DNA of 64,000 nucleotides, from NCBI GenBank assembly GCA_028826165.1, contig JAPDFW010000119.1, positions 62,001 to 126,000 of the forward strand. Reading direction: 5' to 3'. Both the position numbers and the translations under genes were made by a program. Numbering within the stretch: the stretch's first letter is position 1; each line of letters begins with the position of its first letter. Source of the stretch: Anaeramoeba ignava (taxonomy: Eukaryota; Metamonada; Anaeramoebidae). Below, piece after piece: positions 23,901 to 34,600 of the stretch. Below the pieces are notes generated by a model that made no database searches, had not been told where the DNA came from, and saw nothing but the letters and a program-made list of their open reading frames with translations.

Positions 23901-26077
23901 AAATTATAAAAGAACCAAAATTATCTAAAAATATTCGAGATTTACCTCTTAAAATTATTAGATTTATGATATTTTATTTCGAGAATAAATTCCCAAATAT
24001 TTTACAAGGAATGAAATTTGGAAAAATAGAATTAAATCAGAAAGAAACATATCATAATTTATTAGCTGAAAAATATCTTGAATATTTAATTAATACTTCA
24101 AATCAAAAATCAAATTCAAAAAGAAAAAGAAAATCAAAAAGAATTATTAAATGAAATTAAGAATATTGTTACAAATTCAACTAATTTTAATCAAGAAAAA
24201 TTTGAAGAAATTTCAAAATTCCATTTAAAATTAAATTCGAATGCAATATTATTAGAAAAGAAAATTGAAATAAGAAAAATAATATTATCATTGGAACAAA
24301 ATCTTAGAAAAGAAATTAAAAATTAAAAAAAAATGCAAAAGAACCAAATTCAATGAAATCATTTTTTGAATTATTAGAGAAAATCATTTTAAATCAAAAA
24401 ATTGAAAATGAAGAAGAATTTAAAAACATTTCCAAATCATTTTATAAAGAATTACCAAAAGATGAATATTTAAAATTAACATTCAAAAAGAATATTAATC
24501 AATTATTATCCAATTTTCTCAAATGTCAAGAAATATCAATCAAAATGAAAAAGAATAAAACAAAAACATTTGATCAAATTATAAAAGAAATTATTCAAAC
24601 AAGTCAAAAAGAAAAACAATTTATTATATCTAATTTACCTAAAGAAAACAAAATTTGGTGTTGGTATTCTTTCCCTAAAATTGGAATTGAAAAACTTATT
24701 TCATTATTCAATCAAAATCAAAATCAAATTGAAAAGGAAAATCCAATTTCTCATTTTTATTTTGAAAATTATGAAAAATTTGAAATTATAAGTAAATTCC
24801 CATCATTTTTCCAATATTCCAAAGCAATATTAAATTCAAATCAAAGATTCAAGAAAAAATCAAAAATTAAAGATTTATTAAAAGAAAATCAAGAAAATTT
24901 TGAAGAATTTTGTCAAGTTTGGAATTATGAACAATTACAAAAAGAAATTAAGAAAAACAAAATGATTTCAACAGAAAAATTTATCAAAGAAATTCCAAAT
25001 TTTGAATTAGAATTAGAATTAGAAAGAATATTTGAAAAGTGTATTGAAATTTACAACAATCTTATTTCTAAAATTTCAACACAATTATTAATTAATCCCA
25101 AAGATTTTATTACTCAACAAATTGATTTAGAATCAAAAAAGAGAATAGATTTCCCAAATATTTTACAATTAACAACAAAAACAACTGAAGAATTTATTAT
25201 TAAAAATTTAATTGAAGAAACACAAAGTCTTCATTTATTAGAGGATTATTTAGAATCACAATTTATTTCAATTCAAGTTCATAAATTAGAACTCTCAGAA
25301 ATCAGAACACCTCCAATTCCAGATATTAGAAAAGAAATATTGGAAAAAGTAGAAAACAAAATCGGAAATGAAAAAATCATTATATTAATTAAAAGATAAT
25401 CTTGTTAAAAATTAGATTCATTCAGAATATTAGAAAATTTTGGATATTTTGCTTATGTTTTGATTAATTATTTTGCAGAAGAAGATGAAGAAGACAAAGA
25501 AAAAGAAAAAGAAAAAGAAAAAGAAAACAAGAACGAGAACTTAATAAGATTAAAGAATTTAGTATTATTGATTTTATTATTAAACCTGAAAATCAACAAA
25601 AAAAACAAAAAGAAAATCCCATTTATAAAGAATTATTTCAATTAAATCAAATTAGATTATTTCAAGGAGTAAGAGAAAATATTGATAAATGTTTAAGTTT
25701 TAAGAAAATTAAAATTTCTCAATTAGTTCATTTATTTCAAGAAATTGTTAAAGAATTAAATCATCCTTCTCGAGTTTTACCTGAAGAATATCAAGAACAA
25801 TTATCATATCAAGAAAAACAAAATTAAAGCAGAATTCCAAAAATTGGAAACTAAAATTAAAAACAAATTATTTGAAGGTTTAAATAAATTAGTTAAATAT
25901 TTAAAAGAAAAACCAAAAAAACCTTCAATTAAAGAAGATGAAATTTTTGATGAATTATTTGCTAATGATTTCATTGGTTTTGAAGATATAAAAAAGTTTG
26001 AAAACTTTCCAAAATTAAAATTATCAAAATTAGTTCATTTTTACAGATTTTGCGAAGATAATTTAGAATCAAACTAA
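14978..26077 (+). CDS. RNF213/mysterin-like giant AAA+ protein, one intron, about ten frameshifts
   Basis: RNF213 proteins are giant AAA+ ATPase/E3 ligases acting on membranes and lipid droplets. The consistent order of parts gives about 3,600 codons. Landmarks: a P-loop-like GSGKT near 17325; AAA module one with GETGCGKT at 18574-18597, DIHGGTTE, FDQFNTA and AIANPYRK; AAA module two with GKPGTSKS (split by the intron 19692-19976), QCSPQTTP, LDKVELAE (near 20261) and ISNWRLDASKTNRGI. These match the two active AAA modules of RNF213 in order. Both Walker B acid pairs are altered (Asp-Gln and Asp-Lys instead of Asp-Glu). The C-terminal third contains LDSFRILENFGYF, but I find no RING or other Cys/His cluster, so the E3 part appears absent. 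A D/E/N/S-rich tract lies at 23385-23855. Frame changes occur near 16058, 16476, 17084, 18920, 24125, 24320, 25395, 25410, 25525 and 25820; all but two map to short A or T runs, so errors or decay are both possible. Confidence 0.8.
19692..19976 (+). repeat. TTAAAA-repeat intron splitting the second Walker A motif
   Basis: Starts GGTAAATT (GT at 19692) and ends AAAATAG at 19976. Apart from its ends it is built only of TTAAAA units. Removing it joins CCA-G to GA-ACT and restores GKPGTSKS, which fixes both borders. Confidence 0.85.
23385..23855 (+). repeat. In-frame GATGAAAATGATGAAAGT coding repeat (acidic tract)
   Basis: About 155 codons of DE/ND/SD repeats inside the RNF213-like frame. The antisense frame of HFHHFH type over the same bases is an artefact. 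The tract is flanked by ordinary conserved helices, so it is an expanded disordered loop and not a separate gene. Confidence 0.8.
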
Positions 26078-26301
26078 ATCAATTCAAAAGAAACAAAAGA
26101 AAATCAAAACAGAAAACAAGCAAAATAATTCAAATTCCAAATTCCACTTTTTTTTTCAATTCTTTTTTTTCAATTCTTTTTTTTCAATTCCATTTTTTTC
26201 AATTCAATTTTTTTCAATTCAATTTTTTTCAATTCAATTCAAATCAAAAATAAAAAGAAAAAAAAGAATTCATTTTAATTTTATTGATTGAATTGTTTTT
26301 A

Positions 26302-26595
<294 letters not shown>

Positions 26596-26607
26596 TTTAG
26601 AATAATT

Positions 26608-26665
26608 GAAAAAAGTTTTTTTCATTTTTCATTTTTTCATTTTTCATTTTTTTTCATTTTTTTTC
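26608..26665 (+). promoter_or_regulatory. Multiple TTTTTCATTTTT units upstream of the BSD gene
   Basis: Five T-tract/CAT units directly abut the ATG at 26666; an ATG at 26606 would read these units as protein and is not preferred. It is the clearest example of the recurrent start-proximal element in this window. Confidence 0.45.
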
Positions 26666-28441
26666 ATGGAAGAACAAAAAACAGAAAACAAAGAAAACAA
26701 AGAAGATAAAACAGAAAACAAAAGAAAGATAAAACAGAAAACAAAGAAAATAAAACAGAAAACAAAACAGAAGAAAATAAAACAGAAAATAAAACAGAAA
26801 ATAAAACAGAAAATAAAACAGAAAATAAAACAGAAAATAAAACAGAAGATAAAACAGAAAATAAAACAGAAAATAAAACAGAAAATAAAACAGAAAATAA
26901 AACAGAAAATAAAACAGAAAAATAAAACAGAAAATAAAGAAAATAAAGAAAATAAAGAAAATAAAGAAAACAAAACAAATGACAATAACTCAAAACAAAA
27001 CACAATTCCTCATATTAAAATTGAAAAGGAACAAATTGTCAAAAAAATTCAAGAAAAAAAAATGAAAGAAACAACAAAAACAAAAACAAAAACAACATCA
27101 ACAACAAAAAAAACAACAGAAGAAAAAAAATCAGGATTTTCAAAAATTAAAGGATTTTTTTCAGATGTTGGAACAAAAATAAAAAGTACTTTTCAATCAG
27201 AAGAAAAAGATGAAGAAAAAGATGAAGAAAAAGATAAAGAAAAAGAAAAAAAAGTTATTCGAATGGCTAAAAGTTCTCCTCCTTGGGTTGTTTTTGCAAG
27301 AGACCAAGAACAACGTGAAGAACTTCAAGCTCAAATTATTTTTTTATCTAAAGTGAACTTCATTTATTTAATATTATAATTAAAATTAAAATCAAAATTA
27401 AAATTAAAATTAAATTAAAATTAAAATTAAAATTAAAATTAAAATTAAAATTAAAATTAAAATTAAAATTAAAATTAAAATTAAAATTAAAATTAAAACT
27501 AAAATTAAAATTAAAATTCATTTATAAAATTAAAATTAAAATTAATTAAAATTAAAATTAAAATTAAAATTAAAATTAAAATTAAAATTAAAATTAAAAT
27601 TAAAATTAATATTCATTTATAAAATTAAAATTATAAAATTAAAATTCATTTATAAAATTGTTTTTGAAATTGTAATTAAAAAATGTTTTAGAGAACAAGT
27701 AATTTTACAACAAATTGTCCTTCTAATTTTTATTTTGATCTTGATGCACATATTCCAATGGCAAGAGCAGCTTTAAAAGCAGATAGAAGATTACAAAAAG
27801 TTAGATATTATTTAGTTCCAAATCGGTATTTATTATTACAAACAAAAAAAAAAAGAATTAAATATTGAAATAATTTTATTAAAATTTTTTTTTAAAAAGA
27901 ATTGATGAATTAAGTTTTTGGAAAAATTATTTTTGGAGAGTTTATACAATTACAAGAAATTCAGAAAAACTTAGACAAGAAATGACAAAAGACAAGAAAG
28001 AAGAAGTTGAACAAAAAAAAGAAGAAGTTGAACAAAATAATGTAAAATTTTAAAATAATTTAAAAATTTAATTTAAAAAATTAAAATTTGGATAAAAAAT
28101 TTATTCAAAAAAAGGAAAATAATGATGAACAAAAAAAACAAGATCCTCTTCAAGAAAATAAACCTTCAATTCAAACAGAATTTGTTAGTGAAGAAAACAT
28201 AAATCAAAATTTAAGTGAAAATCAAAAAGAAAAAGAAAAAGAAAATTTAAAAGAAAAAGAAAAAGAAAATGAAAAAGAAAATTTAAATGTAAATGAAAAT
28301 GAAAATTTAAATGAAAATTTAAATGAAAATTTAAATGAAAATAAAGATGGTGATGATGAAGATTGGCTTAAATCTTTAGAACAAGAATTAGGTTTCGATC
28401 AAAATGAAACTGAAAAAAAAGAAAATGAAGATAATAATTAA
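26666..28441 (+). CDS. BSD-domain protein with Lys/Glu/Asn repeat N-terminus, 4 exons
   Basis: Frame-keeping exons are 26666-27352, 27692-27825, 27900-28041 and 28115-28441 (about 429 residues). The BSD domain is assembled only after splicing: SPPWVVFARDQEQREELQAQ in exon 1, then NFYFDLDAHIPMARAAL and LQKVRYYLVPNR in exon 2, then IDELSFWKNYFWRVY in exon 3, containing the two neighbouring aromatic residues (Phe-Trp) typical of BSD. The C-terminus is acidic with DWLKSLEQELGF, as in SYAP1-like BSD proteins. BSD proteins of this type act in vesicle or mTORC2/Akt signalling; the specific role here is unknown. Codons 15-90 read as KIKQ repeats whereas both flanks read as TENK repeats in the same nucleotide unit, suggesting two compensating indels. 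Introns two and three are only 74 and 73 bp. Confidence 0.82.
27353..27691 (+). repeat. First BSD intron, TTAAAA repeats with ATTCATTTATAAAA
   Basis: GTGAAC...TTTTAG. Filled with TTAAAA hexamers and at least three ATTCATTTATAAAA insertions near the 3' end. Same coding-strand polarity as the intron repeats of the other genes. Confidence 0.8.
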
Positions 28442-28547
28442 TTAAAAAAAAATATTTTTTTTTCAAATCCACAAAAAAAAAAACAAGACGTTCCACTTTT
28501 TTTTTTTTTCAAAATCAAAATCAAAATTAAAATCAAAATTTATTTTT

Positions 28548-28578
28548 TTCATTTTTTTTCATTTTTTTTATTTTTTAA
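28548..28578 (+). promoter_or_regulatory. T-rich CAT-containing element upstream of the hydrolase
   Basis: TTTTTCATTTTTTTTCATTT plus T tract directly before ATG 28579. Same type as at 322-357. Confidence 0.4.
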
Positions 28579-29460
28579 ATGCAAAAAACTTTTCAATTTA
28601 ATTTTTCAAATAAAAAATACATTTTCAATTATCAAATTATTCAAAATGAAAATTCAAATAATTTTATATTATTTTTACATGGACTTGGATGTTCTTCAAA
28701 GTATTATTTACAAGAGGAAATTGTTTTGAATTCATTCCCAAATTCTAATTTAATTTTTTATGATTTTATTGGACATGGAATTAATTGCAAAAATGAAGAA
28801 ATAATAAATGAAAAAGAATCAAAATTATTCGAAATGGAAAATCAAGCATATATTGTTGAAAATTTGCTAAGTATTTATTCTTCAAAACTTGAGAAACTAA
28901 CAATAATTGCTCACAGTATGGGAGGAGCAATTGCCATTTTAGCTATAAATCAAATGATCCAAAAGCAATCCAAAAAGTTCCCAATTTTTTCAAAAGGAGT
29001 TTTTTTCAATATTGAAGGAAATTTAATTGCTGAAGATTGCGGAATTATCACAGAACAAACGATAGATCTTTTCTCACAAAATCCAGAAAAATTTTCTGAA
29101 GAAAACATTAATAATTTAATCAAAAATGCTTGTGATTCTGAAATTTCGAAAAAATGGATCGAAATGGCAAAACTTGTTCAAAAAGATTTTTGGGTTAATT
29201 CTGTTAAATCTTTAGAATATTGGTCAAAAAATGGAGATTTATTCTCAAAATTTATTGAAATTAATGAGAGTTCTTTATGGAAAGTTTATTATGTTTATGG
29301 AGAAAAATCTTCAGGAAATTTAACAAAATTAAAAGAATTATTATTAAATTCTGAAATTTCTTTAATTGTAATTCCTGAATCTGGACATTTTCCAATGTTT
29401 GAAAATGGGAAATATTTCTATGAAAAAATAAGAGGAAAAATAAAAGAAAATTTGAACTAA
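28579..29460 (+). CDS. Alpha/beta hydrolase (esterase/lipase-like)
   Basis: A single-exon protein of 293 residues without signal peptide, so probably cytosolic. The oxyanion segment is FLHGLGCSS (residues 32-40). The nucleophile elbow is AHSMGG with Ser113, and the catalytic His is His270 in ESGHFPMFE. An acidic residue of the triad is expected near YVYGEKSSG, where Glu is present. The length and the order HG - GxSxG - GH fit the canonical fold. Substrate cannot be read from the sequence. It ends 94 bp from the end of the convergent USP gene. Confidence 0.8.
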   Translation: MQKTFQFNFSNKKYIFNYQIIQNENSNNFILFLHGLGCSSKYYLQEEIVLNSFPNSNLIFYDFIGHGINCKNEEIINEKESKLFEMENQAYIVENLLSIYSSKLEKLTIIAHSMGGAIAILAINQMIQKQSKKFPIFSKGVFFNIEGNLIAEDCGIITEQTIDLFSQNPEKFSEENINNLIKNACDSEISKKWIEMAKLVQKDFWVNSVKSLEYWSKNGDLFSKFIEINESSLWKVYYVYGEKSSGNLTKLKELLLNSEISLIVIPESGHFPMFENGKYFYEKIRGKIKENLN

Positions 29461-29553
29461 TCAAAAAAAAATATTTTTATTTATTTGGAATTTGGAATTT
29501 TAAATTTGAACTAATCAAAAAAAAAATATTTTTTTTATTGATTTGATTTGATT

Positions 29554-31581
29554 TTAAATTTTTTCATAAAATAGCATATAAGCGTTGCAACCAAGAACTT
29601 CAGCCATACTTACTGGTTGACTGAATCTGTCAGAAATGTGAATCCATTGATCAATTAAATATTGTTTGTTTAGGGATTCAATTGTCATTTTTTTATAAGC
29701 AGTAAAATGACCAGAAGATTCTGGACCATGATGAACAATAACAGATTTCAATTCGTATAATCCATCTTTTTCTTTTGAATCAATATCGGAAATTTCTGCG
29801 ATATATTCCAATCCTTTTTTCTGTTGTTTTCTACGTATATATGATTTGGAAAGATCCAAAAAAGGTGAAGAATTTTCTGAATTTTCTGAATTTTCGAAAT
29901 TTCCTTTAAATTCATTAATATTCAATCTTCAAAACAAATGAATAAACAAAAAAACAAATGATTTAGAATTTTGTTTTGTGTTTTTTTTTTGTTGTTTTTG
30001 CTTACAAAAATGGGAAAGAAACAAAATTCTCAAGTTTTCTAATTTTTTGGATTTTTGGATCGTAAATTTTTCTTTGTAAATGAATACATAATATTTTTGG
30101 TAAAATAGTGAATTTTGTTAGTTTTATCATTGTTGATTTTGTTTTGATTAAGTTATCATAAAAAGTGTCAGAATCCCAAGAATTAGTTTCTCCCTCAAGA
30201 AGTAGATTTTCAAAGTTGTTTATTTTTTTTTGTAAAAATTGAGTTGATTTTTGAGATAAATTTTTTGATTCGTGATTCAATGAATATTTAGTCAACATAT
30301 TTGTTTTAATCAAAGAACAATTTGGACAATCAACTTCGTCCACAAATTCATTTGAAAAGAAATTCTGAAGTAAATTTTCAAGTGTAAATGATTGATTTTT
30401 TTGAGGTGCTTCTTGTGGAAAACTTAATGAAATTTCGTGATTAATAAAATATTTAATTCCAGAATTTCTTGAACATTTTTTGCAAATTAATTGAGTTTGT
30501 CTTATTCCTGTAAATGGATTAATTGAATCCTTAAATTTTTGTGTTTCCTCTAGATTTTGTAATTGATATGAATGTTTTGAAAATAAATTTGCTTTTTTTT
30601 CACTGAAAATGTTTTTCTTGTTTAAAATGGAATTTATTTTTGTTAATGAATTTTTTTGAGAATGATTTTTTTTTGTTGAATTTTGTGTTTCAATTGAATC
30701 AAGAATTTTGATTAATAATTCATGAGAATCTTGAGTTTGTAAATCGAAGTAATTTTCGTGAATATAATTAACTAGAACAAGAGGTGAAACAACTTTTTTT
30801 TCGAAAGAAATGGATTGAATTTCTAAATTTTAATTTTAATTTTTTAATTTTAATATTAATTTTAATTTTATAAATGAATTTTAATTTTAAATTTAATTTT
30901 AAATTTAAATTTTAATTTTAATTTTAATTTGGATTTTAATTTTAATTTTAATTTTATAAATGAATTTTAATTTTAATTTTATAAATGAATTTTAATTTTA
31001 ATTTTAATTTTAATTTTATAAATGAATTTTAATTTTAAATTTAATTTTAAATTTAAAATTAATTTTAATTTTATAAATGAATTTTAATTTTAATTTTATA
31101 AATGAATTTTTATAAGTGAATTTTAATATTAATTTTAATTTTATAAATGAATTTTAATTTTAAATTTATAAATGAATTTTAATTTTAATTTTAATTTTAA
31201 TTTTGATTTTAATTTTAATATTAATTTTAATTTTATAAATGAATTTTAATTTTAATTTTATAAATGAATTTTAATTTTAATTTTATAAATGAATTTAATT
31301 TTTTAAATTTAATTTATTTTTAATTTTATAAATGAATTTTAATTTTAATATTATAAAAATAATATACCATTTAAAAATGGTAATAATAAATGACCAATAG
31401 TTCCTTCAGAAGGATTTAATAATAATAAACTTTGATAAAAACTTGTACAACTTGATAAAGATTGTAATAATGCATTAAGATAACAAGATCCTCTAATATT
31501 TACTAATCCTGTTGCATAAATTCTTACACTTTTTCCTTTTTCTTGTGTTTTTGATGATTTTAAAGAAGAAATTTCACTCAT
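29554..31581 (-). CDS. Ubiquitin-specific protease (USP family), 3 exons
   Basis: USPs remove ubiquitin from proteins. Start ATG 31579-31581; exons in coding order are 31581-31368, 30822-30006 and 29926-29554 (about 467 residues). The Cys box is GLVNIRGSCYLNALLQSL with catalytic Cys33, and the intron joins PFLN to EIQSISF ahead of QDSHELL, the second conserved USP element. Zinc-binding pairs CKKC and CPNC follow. The His box is VHHGPESSGHFTAY, and the C-terminus NAYMLFYEK is standard. The Cys box has Arg-Gly-Ser where most USPs have Gly-Asn-Thr, which may alter the oxyanion hole. The short catalytic core with no extra domains resembles USP30-like enzymes, but no membrane segment is seen. The first intron (545 bp) is repeat-filled. 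Confidence 0.85.
30823..31367 (-). repeat. USP first intron, TTAAAA repeats with ATTCATTTATAAAA
   Basis: Read on the coding strand it begins GTATATTATT and ends AAATTTAG and is made of AAAATTAAAA and about ten ATTCATTTATAAAA units. Same polarity relative to transcription as the + strand genes' introns. Confidence 0.8.
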
Positions 31582-31661
31582 TTATTATTAAATATTAATA
31601 AATAATAATTATATTATTTAATTAAAAAAAAAATGAAAAATTTTTTTGAAATTTTTTTTTT

Positions 31662-31690
31662 CATTTTTTTTCATTTTTTTTTTTACTCTT
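31662..31690 (+). promoter_or_regulatory. T-rich CAT-containing element
   Basis: TTTTCATTTTTTTTCATTTT and T tract ending shortly before ATG 31696. Same type as at 322-357. Confidence 0.4.
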
Positions 31691-31695
31691 TTGAA

Positions 31696-34600
31696 ATGTC
31701 AGATTTAGATGATTTAATTAATGAAGAAATTAACAGTAATATAAGGAAATTTAAAACAATTGGTAAATCAAATAAAAAAAGCAAATTTTCAAAATAAAAA
31801 TAAAAAAATAAAAAAATAAATCCAAAAAAAAAATATTCATTTTTAAATTAATTTTTATTATGTAAAAGATAATAAAATTTATTCAGGACCAGATATAAAA
31901 CCATTAAATAAAGAAAATAAAGAAAATAAAGAAAATAAATTAAATAAAGAAAATAAAGAAAATAAATTAAATAAAGAAAATAAAGAAAAAATAAAAAATA
32001 AAATAAAAATAAAGAAAAAAAGAAAATCAATTAAATAAAGAAAAATAAAGAAAATAAAGAAAATAAAGAAAATAAAGAAAATAATTAAATTAAATTTAAA
32101 GAAAATAAAAAAATTATGAATTTTCTTTAAATAAACAAAAGAAAATTTAAATAAAATAAATTCAAATTAAATAAAAATAAAATCAGAAAATGATTATAAA
32201 GAAAATCAAGAAAATAAAGAAAATGAAGAAAATAAAGAAAATAAAGAAAATCCAATTAAATTAATTCCATTTTTTGTCGGATTCAATAAAAAATATTATG
32301 ATATTTTCTTTAATGAACAAAATCAAGATTTAAATAATTCAAATTCAAATTCAAATTCAAATGAATCAGAAAATGATTATCAACAAAATTTAAAAAAATA
32401 TTCACCAAAAAAATTAAATGAATTACCTGAATTTCCCCAAATTGATAAATTTAAAACATTTGTTGAATTTGAACAAGCAGTTCTTGAATGGAAAACATTA
32501 TCAAAAAAATATATTGGTTTTGGTAAATTACCACAACCAATATAAATAATTTTAAATTAATAAATATTTAAATTTAAAATATATTTAAATTAATATTTAA
32601 TAAATATTTAAATTAATAAATAATATTATTTAAATTAATAAATAATATTTAAATTTAATAAATAATATTTAAATTAATCAATAATATTTAAATTAATAAA
32701 TAATATTTAAATTAATAAATATTATCTAAATTAATAAATATTTAAATTAATAAATATTTAAATTAATAAATATCTAAATTAATAAATATCTAAATTAATA
32801 AATAATATTTAAATTAATAAATATTATTTAAATTAATAATAAATATTTAAATTAATAAATATTTAAATTTATAAATAATAATTAAATTAATAAATATTTA
32901 AATCAATAAAAATATTTAAATTAATAAATAATATTTAAATCAATAAATATTTAAATTAATAAATAATATTTAAATTAATAAATATTATCTAAATTAATAA
33001 ATATTTAAATTAATAATAATATTTAAATTAATAAATATTTAAATTAATAAATATTTAAATTAATAAATAATATTTAAATTAATAAATATTATTTAAATTA
33101 ATAAATATTATTATTTAAATTAATTTTAAATTAATATTTTAAATTTAACAAATATTTAAATTAATAAATATTTAAATTAATAAATAATATTTAAATTAAT
33201 AAATATTTAAATTAATAAATAAATTAATTAATAAATATTTAAATTAATAAAAAATATTTAAATTAATAAATATTTAAATTAATGAAATAATATTTAAAAA
33301 TAATAAAAAAATTTTAAATTAATAAATATTTAAATTAATAAATATTTAAATTAATAAATATTTAAATTAATAAAATAAAATTAATAAAATTTTAAATTTA
33401 AAATTTAAATTAATAAATATTTAAATTAATAAATATTTAAATTAATAAATATTTAAATTAATAAATATTTTAAATTAATAAATAATATTTAAATTAATTA
33501 AATTAAAATATTTAAATTAATAAATATTTAAATTAATAAATATTTAAATTAATAAATAATATTTAAATTAATAAAATATTTAAATTTAAATATTTAAAAT
33601 TAATAAATATTTAAATTAATAAAATATTTAAATTAATAAATATTTTATTAATAAATATTTAAATTAATAAATATTTAAATTAATAAATATTATTTAAAAT
33701 AAATAATATTTAAATTAATAAATATTTAAATTAATAAATATTTAAATTAATAAATATTTAAATTAATAAATATTTAAATTAATAAATATTTAAATTAATA
33801 AATATTATCTAAATTTAAATTTAAATTTAAATTTAAATATTTAGTCAAGCATTGAAGATGAAATCACAGCAAAATCTTCAGAAATTGAATCTGATAGAAA
33901 AATATCTTTTGATCATCGAAAATCTTCAGATTCTTCATTCAAATATACAGACAAAATTATGAACGTATTAGATAATCCAGAAAAAAACTCAGAAATGATT
34001 AATCTTTCATCTGATCAAGAATTTTCAGAAGTAAAAAAATAAATAAAAAGAAAATAAAAAGAAAAAAAGAAAGTTAATTCAAAAAAAATAAATAGCCTTT
34101 ACCTCAATTTTTAACAAAGAAAACCTCCATTTTGGATGAAAATGATATTTGGAAACACCAATTATTTATTCCACCTCCAGAAGAAGAATTTTATTCAAGT
34201 TATGAAGGTTATTAAGGTTATTATTATTATTGTTATTATTTTTTGAATATTTTTTGAATATTTAGTATCCAAAAAAATCAAAAACGAAAAAAATCAATTT
34301 ATAGAATTTGAAAATGCTTATTTAAATTGGGCTAATTTAATGAATAATGAATTAAAAATAATTCCTCCTCATCCTAAACAAATTAGTGAACTTTATGGAA
34401 TTAAAATCCAAGAAAAAAAGAAAAAACAAAAAAAAGAACAAACGGAAAACGAAAAAAGTTCAGATCCTCAAGTATTTTTCATAAAAATAAATCACAAAAA
34501 TAAAAACATGCCAATTTTTCATGTTCAAAATTGTTATTAAATCCAAATTTAGAAGGAAGAAAAGAAATTACTTGAAAATCTTGATAATCAAGTTTCAAAA

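Noticed and set aside
22500-25400. Search for a RING or RZ-type zinc finger in the RNF213-like C-terminal third
   Set aside because: Only isolated cysteines occur in the frames I followed; no CxxC pairs were found, so no E3 domain was annotated.
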